From Cyclostephanos tholiformis (lineage: Eukaryota > Bacillariophyta > Thalassiosirophyceae > Thalassiosirales > Thalassiosiraceae), in assembly GCA_036939975.1 (NCBI GenBank), contig JALLPB010000078.1:1-25505 (forward strand): a stretch of DNA of 25,505 bases, in the 5' to 3' direction. A program made the position numbers and the translations under genes. Positions within the stretch are counted from its first letter, which is position 1. Every line of letters begins with the position of its first letter. This document shows, in pieces, positions 10,781 to 19,267 of the stretch. Below the pieces are notes generated by a model that was not told where the DNA came from, did no database searches, and saw only the letters and a list, made by a program, of their open reading frames with translations.

Positions 10781-12786
10781 TCACACATTCCAATCAATCG
10801 GTTGTTTCCCAACTGCAATCAATGCCTCGTTTGCTCGACTGAAACATCGAGACGTGAGAAAAGGAGAAGCCGATTTCGTTGCACCTAGCGGGCTTGGCTG
10901 CAATGAATAGAGAATGAGCAGAATGACCATCGATTAGTAGTCTGCATTTACAAAGTGGTTTCTTTCGTGTAACTCACGTGACTGGTTCGAATTACTGTAT
11001 GCTTGGATTCGTCTACACATTTAGCCTTCTTTGCAGCTGGGCCTCCCCAAAGTAGAAACACAACGGAATCGTTTTTGTCGTTAATTGTCCTGATGACTTC
11101 ATCAGTGAATTCCTCCCATCCCATCTTTGCATGGGAGTTTGCTTCTCCTTTCCGAACTGTCAGTACAGTGTTCAGCAACAAAACTCCCTGCTTCGCCCAC
11201 TTCTCTAATGTGCCATGTTTTGGTGGGTCGATACCGACATCATCTATCGCCTCCTTGAAAATGTTAAGTAACGATGGCGGTGGTTTGATTCCTTTTCGAA
11301 CCGAGAATGCCAACCCATTCCCTTGGCCGGGACCGTGATAAGGATCTTGCCCGACAATCACTACTTTGACGTCCTCGAGGCTACAGAGGTTAAGTGCCGA
11401 AAAAACGTCTCTAACAGGCGGGTAAATTGTCGCTCCTCTGTTCGCATCCGTTTGTATTCGTGAAAGTAACGATTGGAATGACTGGGAAGCCATGTATTCG
11501 AATAGTGCATTTTTCCAGCCTTTCTCAGTGAGCTGGTCGGTAACTTTGGAAGAGATATACGTTGCCTCCGTATTGGCGCCCTCAATAGTTGCTGATTCTT
11601 TGACATTGTCGAGCATACTTCTGGTAGATCTCGGCATGAACAGTTGTTCCTCTTCGACATACCATATCGTTCTCCCGTGAGGCCCGTTCATCTCCTGTGT
11701 TACAGGAAACTTGTTTGGGGAGAGCCTTTGCCCATAGCATTGGAGTTGGAACTCGAACTGCCCACGACCCCCAGCAATATCCCGATACGTGCCTCCGTTC
11801 GAGCGTGTAAGACCCTGTGCTTGATATGATGTGGATGCCACTTCACGCAGCTCTCTGAATAGTCTCCGCCGCTGTGTAATGCTTAATTCAACTAAGTCGG
11901 CAAAAGGATCGAGCCGTGATCGATAAAGACCCTCAGAAAGAATATAGTTGCCAATCCCTGCAATTTTGCTTTGATCCATTAGAAACTTGCAGATATTTCG
12001 ATTCTGGGTAGATTTTTCAATTGCGGCAAGGAAGACTTCCTCGGTGGTATTCTCAAAATCGAGTAGATCCGGACCTAGACTCGCCAGCTTCTCGTTTAGC
12101 TCTGCCGCTGACACACAAAAGCGGAGAGTACCAAAATTTCTAGCGTCTCTGTAATATATCTTTCGTGATACTTTCGTGCTCGTGTCCATCAGTTCAAAGT
12201 ACCATCTCAAAGTAGATGCTTTCTCGCTGTTAGAGGCGAGAGGTTTAGGCTTTTTAACTTCTTTTTCATTTACGAATTGACCTGTCATCCCCAAGGTGAT
12301 CCATATGCTACGTTGATAATCGTTATCGATATCAATATCCTGCCGTATTTTTTCCTTCTCGTGGTCGAGAACGATGTAGATGAATTTTCCCTTGCAAGAT
12401 AATTTTGTTATGACATCAACGTTGGTATCTGCATCGTTCGTCTCGTTTGCACTGTTGCCACTTCGTGGTGTCATGGTTTTGGCAAAATCCTCGTATCCTG
12501 TTGGTCTTCCGTGCGTTACATATCTCCCAGACAGGAATTTGAAGTTTACAAGACGCATGCCCACCGCTGGTTGGAGTTGGTCTATCAAGATTTTCACCTC
12601 GGGACCCTCGGGCATCATAACGATGTTGCTACGCATGGTAGAAAACGGCTTAGGAACGGCAGAGCCCGCACGGACATAGCTGCGAGGAAAAGCTTTTGTC
12701 GCAACGAGACAAGACCAAATCTGGAGGGACGAAGCCGGATAAATCATAAGCAGCATGGACATCAGTGTTATAATGGCTATTAGCAT
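10781..12786 (-). CDS. bifunctional DNA glycosylase: Fpg/Nei domain fused to uracil-DNA glycosylase, 2 exons
   Basis: Exons 12786-10978 and 10897-10781 join across an 80-nt GT-AG intron (donor GTGAGT, acceptor TTGCAG), giving 641 residues. The Fpg part starts with MPEGPEV (Met58, catalytic Pro59 and Glu60) and has the lysine loop CKGKFIYIVLD, the conserved DQSKIAGIGNYILSEGLY and a zincless C-terminus (GRTIWYVEEEQ). The UDG part has GQDPYHGPGQGNGLAFSV with its catalytic Asp, LLNTVLTV, VVFLLWGGPA, and, only after splicing, TSHPSPLGATKSASPF ending QPIDWNV. So both base-excision-repair activities (oxidised purines and uracil) would sit in one polypeptide. ATG 12786 is the first in-frame ATG. It adds a hydrophobic segment and an ATKAFPR motif suggesting plastid import. 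An internal ATG at 12615 would give the free N-terminal Pro that Fpg chemistry needs. Confidence 0.93.
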
Positions 12787-13012
12787 GATGATCCTCCTCC
12801 GTCTTCCGCCTGTTTCGGGAGCTGACTGTGTGTCAAGGCTGCTGGTGCGGGGACGGGGGCATCCTCGTGTGCTTGCAATAATATCCAGTAGCGAACGGAG
12901 GGAGAAAATGAGCTTTCTTCCCGCCACCACTAACCTGGGTGTAAATCAAAGCTAACGCAGTCCGCATGTGACACATCATCTTTCCGTCAACAAGAAGTGA
13001 GGACCCCTTGCC

Positions 13013-13807
13013 ATGTCCACGAATATAACATGGCACAGCAGTCACGTAGCTCGCACGGATCGCGAGCTTCATCTCAATCAACGTGGAGTCACGGTAAGCT
13101 TTCTCATGCCAGTGCCACAATCGTTTTGCTGCTTGGTCATTTTTCTAAGTTCCGTTTTCCATAATCACGAAGCTCTGGTTTACCGGATTATCAGGTATAG
13201 TAATAATGATATACACTTAATGACCGCTCGGCCCAGTGCACTGACGGCATGACTGACAAACGGTGCATCGAATTACCATACCGCATCAGGATCCGGCAAA
13301 TCAACGATAGCTACGTCACTCGAGCGGGAGCTTTTTCTGCGACACAAGACGACCTACGTTCTAGATGGCGACAACATACGTCACGGGCTGAACAAAGATT
13401 TGGGTTTTGGCCCCGAGGATCGTCGGGAAAATATTCGACGAATCGGGGAGGTATGCAACCTATTCACTGACGCGGGCCTAATCGTTTTGGCGGCGTTCGT
13501 GAGCCCATACAATCAGGATAGGGCCCAAGTCCGATCGCTGCTGGAAACTGGGGAAAGAAAGGACTTCATTGAAGTATACGTTCAAGCAAGTGTTTCGACT
13601 TGTGAGGAACGCGATCCGAAAGGATTGTATGCCAAAGCGAGGGCCGGGGAGATCCCAAACTTCACGGGTATAAGTGCACCTTTTGAGGAGCCCCTGAACC
13701 CTGAGGTGATTCTGAAAACTGGGGATCAATCAGTGGAAGATTGTGTTGGGTTTTTGTTAAAGCATTTGGAAGATGGGGGCTATCTGTCTGCGCGAACAAT
13801 TAAGTGA
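13013..13807 (+). CDS. adenylyl-sulfate (APS) kinase, 3 exons including a 22-nt microexon
   Basis: Exons 13013-13093, 13173-13194 and 13290-13807 join to 206 residues; both introns (79 and 95 nt) have GT-AG ends. The product starts STNITWHSSHVARTDRE and, after splicing, reads GVTLWFTGLSGSGKSTIA, the canonical APS kinase P-loop at about residues 32-40. Then come VLDGDNIRHGLNKDLGF, EDRRENIRRIGEV, the FVSPY motif, DPKGLYAKARAGEIPNFTGI and PLNPEV. The enzyme phosphorylates adenylyl sulfate to PAPS with ATP (EC 2.7.1.25), for sulfation. Length matches single-domain bacterial and plant enzymes. ATG 13013 sits in a good context (GCCATGT). No targeting sequence is present on this start, so an additional upstream exon with a transit peptide cannot be excluded. 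Confidence 0.95.
13173..13194 (+). other. 22-nt microexon of the APS kinase gene
   Basis: The exon is bounded by AG at 13171-13172 and GT at 13195-13196. It encodes LWFTGLSG (last codon split), exactly the residues missing between exon 1 and exon 3, and it restores both reading frame and P-loop. Without it the kinase has no start to its nucleotide-binding loop. Confidence 0.88.
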
Positions 13808-14069
13808 AAAAATCGTGAATTGAACGATATGAGATGAAAGTATGTACCTGGGGAGTGCATTTTAAACGACCCCTAAAATCAGCTATCAATTATAATTACA
13901 TATTCACTCGACTACTCCCCCAAAAGGGATTTTTGCACCAACATCGGGTCTAATTAGTTCATTCAATGATGCCACCGATTCCGACTTCATGAAGAAACAT
14001 TCTATAGACCCTTCCACTTTATCAGTGTATTCTTTGTTGTTCGCCACAAACAATTGCGCCTTGCATCCC

Positions 14070-15704
14070 TCACTTCGTCACAACAATCTGTCGCGGCCCT
14101 GACAGCGGTTCCTTCGCCCTGTGAATCGCGTAATCTTCGTACACCGGCCAATCCCCCGCCCTGTAAACTTGGATGAAATAATTCAACCTCGACGACCCGT
14201 CATCCCTGATCTCCATGCCATCCAGCGCCTTCCGGATATCTCCCTCCGTGGGTTTCTTAATTTCGACGATCCCGGGGAGGGACCCGCCCACGGTACGCAC
14301 CGGAGCGCCGGCTTTATTCGCGATGGAAAATACGGACGATGCCGCCGCGTACGCGTTCTTCTGGGATTCGGTAAGGAATTGAAGCGCCTCGGCCTTGGCC
14401 CTTAAGGTCTTGCCGGATGCGACGGCCTCGCACGCGGTCGTGAGGTCGGGCGTGACCTCGATAATGGCGCCCAATATCGGACCGCCCTTGAGAATGGGTG
14501 CAAGGGGGGGTGGGCCGGCCCTCGTGGAGAATTCGAAGGGGTAGTATTCGCCCGCGTCCGTGTCCCTCATATTGGACGTTTCCTCGGGGGAGTAGCACAT
14601 CCTCCTTACGATGTCGGCTGGCGCGAAGTTATTCGTATCGGTGCCAAGGTCATCCCCCCCCGAAATCACCGCCGTTGTCTGGATGCCGAATTTCTTCTTG
14701 AAGAGGCAGTACTGATCCACGGTGAAGTTCGCGTCCAAGACCGCCGGGTCGATGGGGTCCGCCCCAGGCTGGAATTGACTCAAGTACGCCGCCATATTCA
14801 CCTTGAAGTTGGCCCTGTCCTTCTCCTTCCCGACGAACTTCATCACCTCGGCGTCTACCGCCGCCGGTAGGTCGCTGGGGTAATACTCGACGTAATCGAG
14901 CAAATTTTTCTTGAAGTCAGAGAGGAATTGATACTGATTAACGTCGAAGTCGAACGACGTGTAATCCTCCCCCGTGACTGTCCGTTCCACGAGGTCGCGG
15001 AAGTTGGCCTTGCACAGGGCATACTCCTCGGATACAGCAGTGCCGGGCTCGGACGTCAATCCCTTGATCGCGTCGACCATATCGTCGTTTCCCGAATGAC
15101 CGCCATCGATCACGGCCACGACGGCATGTCCCTCCGCCGTCGCTAGCTGGACGGCGGACATGCCCGCTGGTCGACTCGCGCCGTACACGAGCACAGTCCC
15201 GGAGGACGATGACGCCGCCTCAGCGATTATCTCGCGTAGCGCCGCGGCGCCCTCCGCGGCGGGGCGGAGGAGGGCCAGGTACTCCAAGGGCACGGTCGAC
15301 GACGACGACTGCTCGGCGTCCAACAGCGTGCCATATCGGCCGTGAGCGATGGACCCGCCCGGCCCGAACGCCGCGGAATCGACCTTGGATAACGCGCCCA
15401 CCCCCCCGGCGGCGGATAGGTCGATGGCATGGGCGGACGATACAGGCTTACGCACGTATGCCATGGGATCCGCCGGCTCGTTGTCGTACGGCTTGCCGAT
15501 GCCGTGGGGCGGGGGCGATATGGCGTCCATGCTGAAGTTGGGCGGTAGCTCCTCGATTATTTCGCGGACCCGCATGCCCATGCCGCGGGTGACGGCGGTG
15601 GCGGACTTCCATGACGACGATACTCCCAAGGCGGCGGCGGGGCGGGTGGACGATCGGGCCCCGAGGCGTGCCGCCATGGACGATGCCGCTATTGTGAGCA
15701 TCAT
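14070..15704 (-). CDS. mitochondrial MDR/enoyl-reductase-like Rossmann protein, function unknown
   Basis: Intronless frame of 544 residues from ATG 15704. The N-terminal 42 residues (MMLTIAASSMAARLGARSS...) are basic, Ser/Ala-rich and lack acids, as in mitochondrial presequences. Residues about 169-200, GTVLVYGASRPAGMSAVQLATAEGHAVVAVIDG, resemble the nucleotide-binding motif of medium-chain reductases such as quinone or trans-2-enoyl-CoA reductases. The preceding GIGKPYDNEPADPMAYVRKPV could be a remnant of the catalytic fold. After the Rossmann motif comes a helix-rich segment (FRDLVERTVTGEDY...FDVNQYQFLSDFKKNLLDYVEYYPSDLP...) that I do not recognise. The end is conserved-looking (RLNYFIQVYRAGDWPVYEDYAIHRAKEPLSGPRQIVVTK). 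I cannot assign a reaction. It may be a non-catalytic structural protein. Confidence 0.6.
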   Translation of the reverse strand: MMLTIAASSMAARLGARSSTRPAAALGVSSSWKSATAVTRGMGMRVREIIEELPPNFSMDAISPPPHGIGKPYDNEPADPMAYVRKPVSSAHAIDLSAAGGVGALSKVDSAAFGPGGSIAHGRYGTLLDAEQSSSSTVPLEYLALLRPAAEGAAALREIIAEAASSSSGTVLVYGASRPAGMSAVQLATAEGHAVVAVIDGGHSGNDDMVDAIKGLTSEPGTAVSEEYALCKANFRDLVERTVTGEDYTSFDFDVNQYQFLSDFKKNLLDYVEYYPSDLPAAVDAEVMKFVGKEKDRANFKVNMAAYLSQFQPGADPIDPAVLDANFTVDQYCLFKKKFGIQTTAVISGGDDLGTDTNNFAPADIVRRMCYSPEETSNMRDTDAGEYYPFEFSTRAGPPPLAPILKGGPILGAIIEVTPDLTTACEAVASGKTLRAKAEALQFLTESQKNAYAAASSVFSIANKAGAPVRTVGGSLPGIVEIKKPTEGDIRKALDGMEIRDDGSSRLNYFIQVYRAGDWPVYEDYAIHRAKEPLSGPRQIVVTK

Positions 15705-16030
15705 GTCCGGCGACGATTTTATTATGGGAGGGGGCGAGCTAGGTAGCTGAGGACGTTGGGCGGGGCGGAGGGTAGTAGGTAGGGGGCGAGGTGGGGAGTT
15801 GTCACACTTATTGGGAGTCAATGCGAATCGGGAGTCTTCTTGGAGGAGGCAACGACAGACCAAAATATGTGTTTGTGGCCCGCCGCCCGGCCCTCCTCCT
15901 CCACGGCCTCCTATCCTCATCTCTCTCCTCTTGAAAGGTGTTCCTTCCGTCCCACCACCCCACCCCGCTGCTCCTGCCGTCAACAACACACATCGTGATT
16001 GCTACTAAAATCGAATAGCAAGTTTTTAAA
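15705..16030. other. divergent promoter region, MDR-like gene / eIF3h
   Basis: 326 nt, with strongly pyrimidine-rich stretches on the + strand (15880-15970). No TATA box or coding frame that I can support. Confidence 0.45.
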
Positions 16031-17080
16031 ATGGCGGCGATAATTGAGGCCGACGCGCCGGTGACGTCCGTGAAGTTGGAAGGTCTGGCGGCACTGAAAA
16101 TAATAAAGCACTGTCAGGAATCCCTCCCCACGATGGTGACCGGCTCCCTACTCGGCCTGATGATCGAGGACGGATGTCTCGAGATCACCCACGCCTTCCC
16201 GTTCCCCGAACCCCCCGATGATAACAAGGGGGACATAATCAAGACAGGTCATGAAGAGGACTTCAACGCGAAGACCATCGACGACGAGGCGGCCGCGCTC
16301 GACGGGCACGAGTTCCAGCTCGAGATGATGAAGATGCTGCGGGAGGTCAACGTCGACAACAACTGCGTGGGATGGTACCAATCCATGTACCTGGGCACGC
16401 ACTCGACCATGTCCTTACTGGAGAATCAACTTGCCTACCAGGCCGACCTTAGTCCCAATGCCGTCGTCGTTCTATACGACCCCATGCAGACCGCGCATGG
16501 TCAGCTCGTGCTCAAATGCTATCGACTCACCGACGAGGCCGTGAGGCTGCGTTCCACGGGCAAGAATAATTTCATTAAGCCGAATAACATATTCCAGGAG
16601 GTGCCAGTGACTCTAAGCAACCCCGGCCTCGTACGCGCCTTGTTGCGCGATATTGGCGATGGAATGCATGGATCGTACGGTGCCAAGGCCAACGGTGCCG
16701 ATACGACATTCGATCGTCTCGATCTGAGCACGAATCCCTACCTCGAGAAACATCTCGAATTCCTGTGCAGTTGGGTCGACGACCTAGCGGCCGAGCAGTA
16801 CAAGTTCCAGCATTACACCCGCAGTCTCCGGAACAATGTCGACAATCGCAACGCCAAGGGGCGCAAGGCGAAGGAGGAGTTGGCGGCCGCCATCGAGGAG
16901 GGCTGGGCAAGAAACGACGCCCCTAGGAGATTGGAGAGTCTATTGATTAGCAATCAGATTAAGACCTACTGCGATCAGGTCGAGAAGTTCACTGGGGGGG
17001 GATTCGGGAAGTTATACTTGACGAAGGGGCTGCATTACGAGGAGGAGAAGAAGGTGGCGTCGTCAACGAGCACTTCTTAA
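16031..17080 (+). CDS. EIF3H: translation initiation factor eIF3 subunit H
   Basis: Intronless frame of 349 residues, ATG 16031 (AAAATGGCG) to TAA. It starts with an MPN domain: VKLEGLAALKIIKHCQESLPTMVTGSLLGLMIEDGCLEITHAFPFP, then VGWYQSMYLGTHSTMSLLENQLAYQ and VVVLYDPMQTAHGQLVLKCYRLTD. This is the eIF3h pattern; the metal-binding JAMM residues needed for a deubiquitinase are not present (GTHST in place of HTHP), as expected for this non-catalytic MPN protein. The C-terminal half is helical and charged with the family element EKHLEFLCSWVDDLAAEQYKFQHYTRSLRN and RLESLLISNQIKTYCDQVEKF. eIF3h is part of the eIF3 complex on the 40S ribosome in the cytosol. Length is typical. Confidence 0.95.
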   Translation: MAAIIEADAPVTSVKLEGLAALKIIKHCQESLPTMVTGSLLGLMIEDGCLEITHAFPFPEPPDDNKGDIIKTGHEEDFNAKTIDDEAAALDGHEFQLEMMKMLREVNVDNNCVGWYQSMYLGTHSTMSLLENQLAYQADLSPNAVVVLYDPMQTAHGQLVLKCYRLTDEAVRLRSTGKNNFIKPNNIFQEVPVTLSNPGLVRALLRDIGDGMHGSYGAKANGADTTFDRLDLSTNPYLEKHLEFLCSWVDDLAAEQYKFQHYTRSLRNNVDNRNAKGRKAKEELAAAIEEGWARNDAPRRLESLLISNQIKTYCDQVEKFTGGGFGKLYLTKGLHYEEEKKVASSTSTS

Positions 17081-17788
17081 GAAAATTGGTTCATCGCGCA
17101 TTTTATGCATTTTCAATTATGATCCTAAACCGTAAACTGAACATCGGATCATTAAAAGAATAGTGCTCATTACAGCGAACACAGTATATGTATCGATATC
17201 GTCGTACATTTTTCATAGCCTATGCTCATCAAATACGACATGCTGTCCCTCAGCTCACCCTCTTACACACAGAAAGAACCGAAGTCATATGAATTAATTC
17301 GTCACAAGATGGGGGGATAACCTCATCTAAGTATGCGCAAAGCTGATTCTTATGTCTTTTACGTCAATTCATCGATTGCGCGGACGCGAACATGAAGAAA
17401 CAACGAGACTTCTCGACCGCTCCGTTGAGGATGCACAACAGAGGCGTTGCACTTTGGTACAATCCTTTCTGGTCATTCGAACGCTCTCGTTGTCATCAAC
17501 ATGTCCGTTTCCCCAGTCATTTGCACCATCAGCCTCTCGATGTTGATGACTCCCAAATTCTATTTGCCGCACTGCAACGGCACCATCCTATCATTCATTT
17601 TGCAGGAATAATGACTTCTATGAGTAGTCTAATGCCAAATACTTGTCACTACTTGGGGCTGCGTGCGTGATTAGCTTTTGCGGTAAGGTCCGTGAGAAGA
17701 TGGTGTTTCTTCCATTTCATTCAACTATTCACGTAGCCTGATGTACTTCGGCCTGAGTAGCGGAGACGTATGGTTGGAATATCGATTC
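17081..17788. other. intergenic region between convergent genes, no gene seen
   Basis: 708 nt holding the 3' flank of eIF3h and of the 2OG oxygenase. It is lower in GC than the genes around it. Several short open frames (up to 92 codons) lack domains or good start context. No RNA gene recognised. Confidence 0.5.
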
Positions 17789-19033
17789 TCAACTGGCGCG
17801 CATCCTCATCCGCGAGCTCCGTCCGCCCCTCGGCTGCGTCCAACTCGACCGATCGACGAACTTTCCCCCCTCGTACGATCCCGCGTCCGACGCGTAATAC
17901 ACGACCGTATACCTCTCGCCAACGAATTCGCATGTCTCGTGCGGCTGCGTCTTGCCATCGAACGAGACTAATTTCCCCCTCAGGTCCAATATCGCCTCCG
18001 GTCCCCCCCCCCCCGGTGTTTCGACTATCAGTTCCCCGCCGATGTAATCTCCGAACCCGACGATGTACGATGGTCCGGAATTACCGCCGTCGGTGTGCCT
18101 CTTGCAACGCAGGTTCCTGTTCAGCGTGATGTGCGTGTATGCGAAGTTTGGCTCGTATTTCGACATCAAGTTACGAAGCTCGGCGTATACCCCGGGATAC
18201 CTGGCGGACCAGTACGACAAACCGCCCGCCGGATCCTTCATGTTGCGTCCCATGACGATGGACATGCAGTACGGCCTATTCCTATCATTCCGGGGGGTAT
18301 TCGGGTCGTCCTTGCGTATGACGTTACGACGGGAGGTATTCCTCGCCATATCCCAGTCCATCGTCCGGAGCAGGACGAGGATCGTGTCCTGGTCTGATTT
18401 CGCGATTGGGATGGAGATGTGGCGAATGCACCGCTCGTTGTCGTCGGGGTACGACGTGGAAGTTGTGGTGGCGGTGGCGGGCGTCGTCGTCGTCGTCGCG
18501 GAATCGGCCGGGCCGATGGAGATTTTTATACCGTCCCCCTCCCCCTCCTCCCCCTCCTCCCCCTCCTCCTCCTCGATCGTGACATCGACGACGGCCTTCC
18601 CCACTGTGCCCGGTGGCCGTCGCCGTCGCCGCCGTCGCTTACGCGCGACGGTCGTTGTCGATGTCGTAATCGTAGTCGTAATCGCAGTCGTAGTCGACGG
18701 GACGACGTTCGCGACGTTGCCGTCGTCCATCCGCCGCGAGAATCGAGGACTAATCCCGTTGTTACCACCATCCCTCGCGTCGTTACTACTCGTGCCACCG
18801 CCCCCGGCATGGGAGGGGAGCCTCGTCGTGGTCGTCCTTGTCGTCGAGGAGAATGCGGCGACGATGACGAGGCACGTCGATGACGACGACGACGACGACG
18901 ATGAAAACGACGACGCTAGGACTAGGAGGAGGAGGATGTGGCCGATGCAAACGATCGCCGACGGGGGGGCGAATGCGGCGGTCCTACACGACGACGAAGT
19001 ATGGAATCCCATGACGGCGATTCTCCCTGCCAT
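17789..19033 (-). CDS. 2-oxoglutarate/Fe(II) oxygenase-like protein, membrane-anchored or secreted
   Basis: Intronless frame of 414 residues from ATG 19033, the first in-frame ATG, to TGA. A hydrophobic segment follows the N-terminus (IVCIGHILLLLVLASSF, residues about 28-44), suggesting a signal anchor. Residues 45-210 are low complexity (Ser, Thr, Arg and Glu/Gly runs). The C-terminal 200 residues form a double-stranded beta-helix oxygenase: FAYTHITLNRNLRCKRHTD with iron ligands His313 and Asp315, GDYIGGELIVET, then KLVSFDGKTQPHE with distal His365, and GERYTVVYY with Arg374 to bind 2-oxoglutarate. Similar proteins occur in algae and large algal viruses; no AlkB-type RxxxxxR is seen. Substrate unknown. 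It is head-to-head with the ATL-DUF3253 gene, 234 nt apart. Confidence 0.8.
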   Translation of the reverse strand: MAGRIAVMGFHTSSSCRTAAFAPPSAIVCIGHILLLLVLASSFSSSSSSSSSTCLVIVAAFSSTTRTTTTRLPSHAGGGGTSSNDARDGGNNGISPRFSRRMDDGNVANVVPSTTTAITTTITTSTTTVARKRRRRRRRPPGTVGKAVVDVTIEEEEGEEGEEGEGDGIKISIGPADSATTTTTPATATTTSTSYPDDNERCIRHISIPIAKSDQDTILVLLRTMDWDMARNTSRRNVIRKDDPNTPRNDRNRPYCMSIVMGRNMKDPAGGLSYWSARYPGVYAELRNLMSKYEPNFAYTHITLNRNLRCKRHTDGGNSGPSYIVGFGDYIGGELIVETPGGGGPEAILDLRGKLVSFDGKTQPHETCEFVGERYTVVYYASDAGSYEGGKFVDRSSWTQPRGGRSSRMRMRAS

Positions 19034-19090
19034 CTCTTCGACGGAGGAGGGCCGGCCTTGTAGGGGAGAAAATTTTAATACGATGGTACT

Positions 19091-19127
19091 ATACAATACG
19101 TACCATTGGATACAATATGTACCTTGG
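19091..19127. repeat. tandem imperfect 18-19-nt repeat in a divergent promoter
   Basis: ATACAATACGTACCATTGG at 19091-19109 is followed at once by ATACAATATGTACCTTGG at 19110-19127. The flanks carry GGTAC on both sides and ATTGG/CCAAT boxes in both orientations. The repeat lies between the oxygenase and ATL-DUF3253 starts, so it may be a shared promoter element. Confidence 0.6.
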
Positions 19128-19267
19128 TACCAATAAAACACCAACCTCTTGTCGTCAAGCGGAACATAGAGAATCGCCGTTCTTTTTTTTTACTAGTACC
19201 GACTACTCTTGCATCATCCCCCCCGCCCCTGCATCATCCTCTGCAGCCCTCCTCCTCGGAACCGACC

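Noticed and set aside
12786..12930. Longer N-terminus of the Fpg-UDG protein up to 12930
   Set aside because: That open frame begins at GTG, with no ATG before 12786.
17789..19033. AlkB-type DNA dealkylase paired with the neighbouring ATL gene
   Set aside because: The oxygenase has a single Arg after the distal His and no RxxxxxR signature. A repair pairing is not supported.
18063..19136. 357-codon plus-strand frame opposite the 2OG oxygenase
   Set aside because: Low-complexity shadow of the minus-strand gene, which has the HxD...H...R oxygenase motif.
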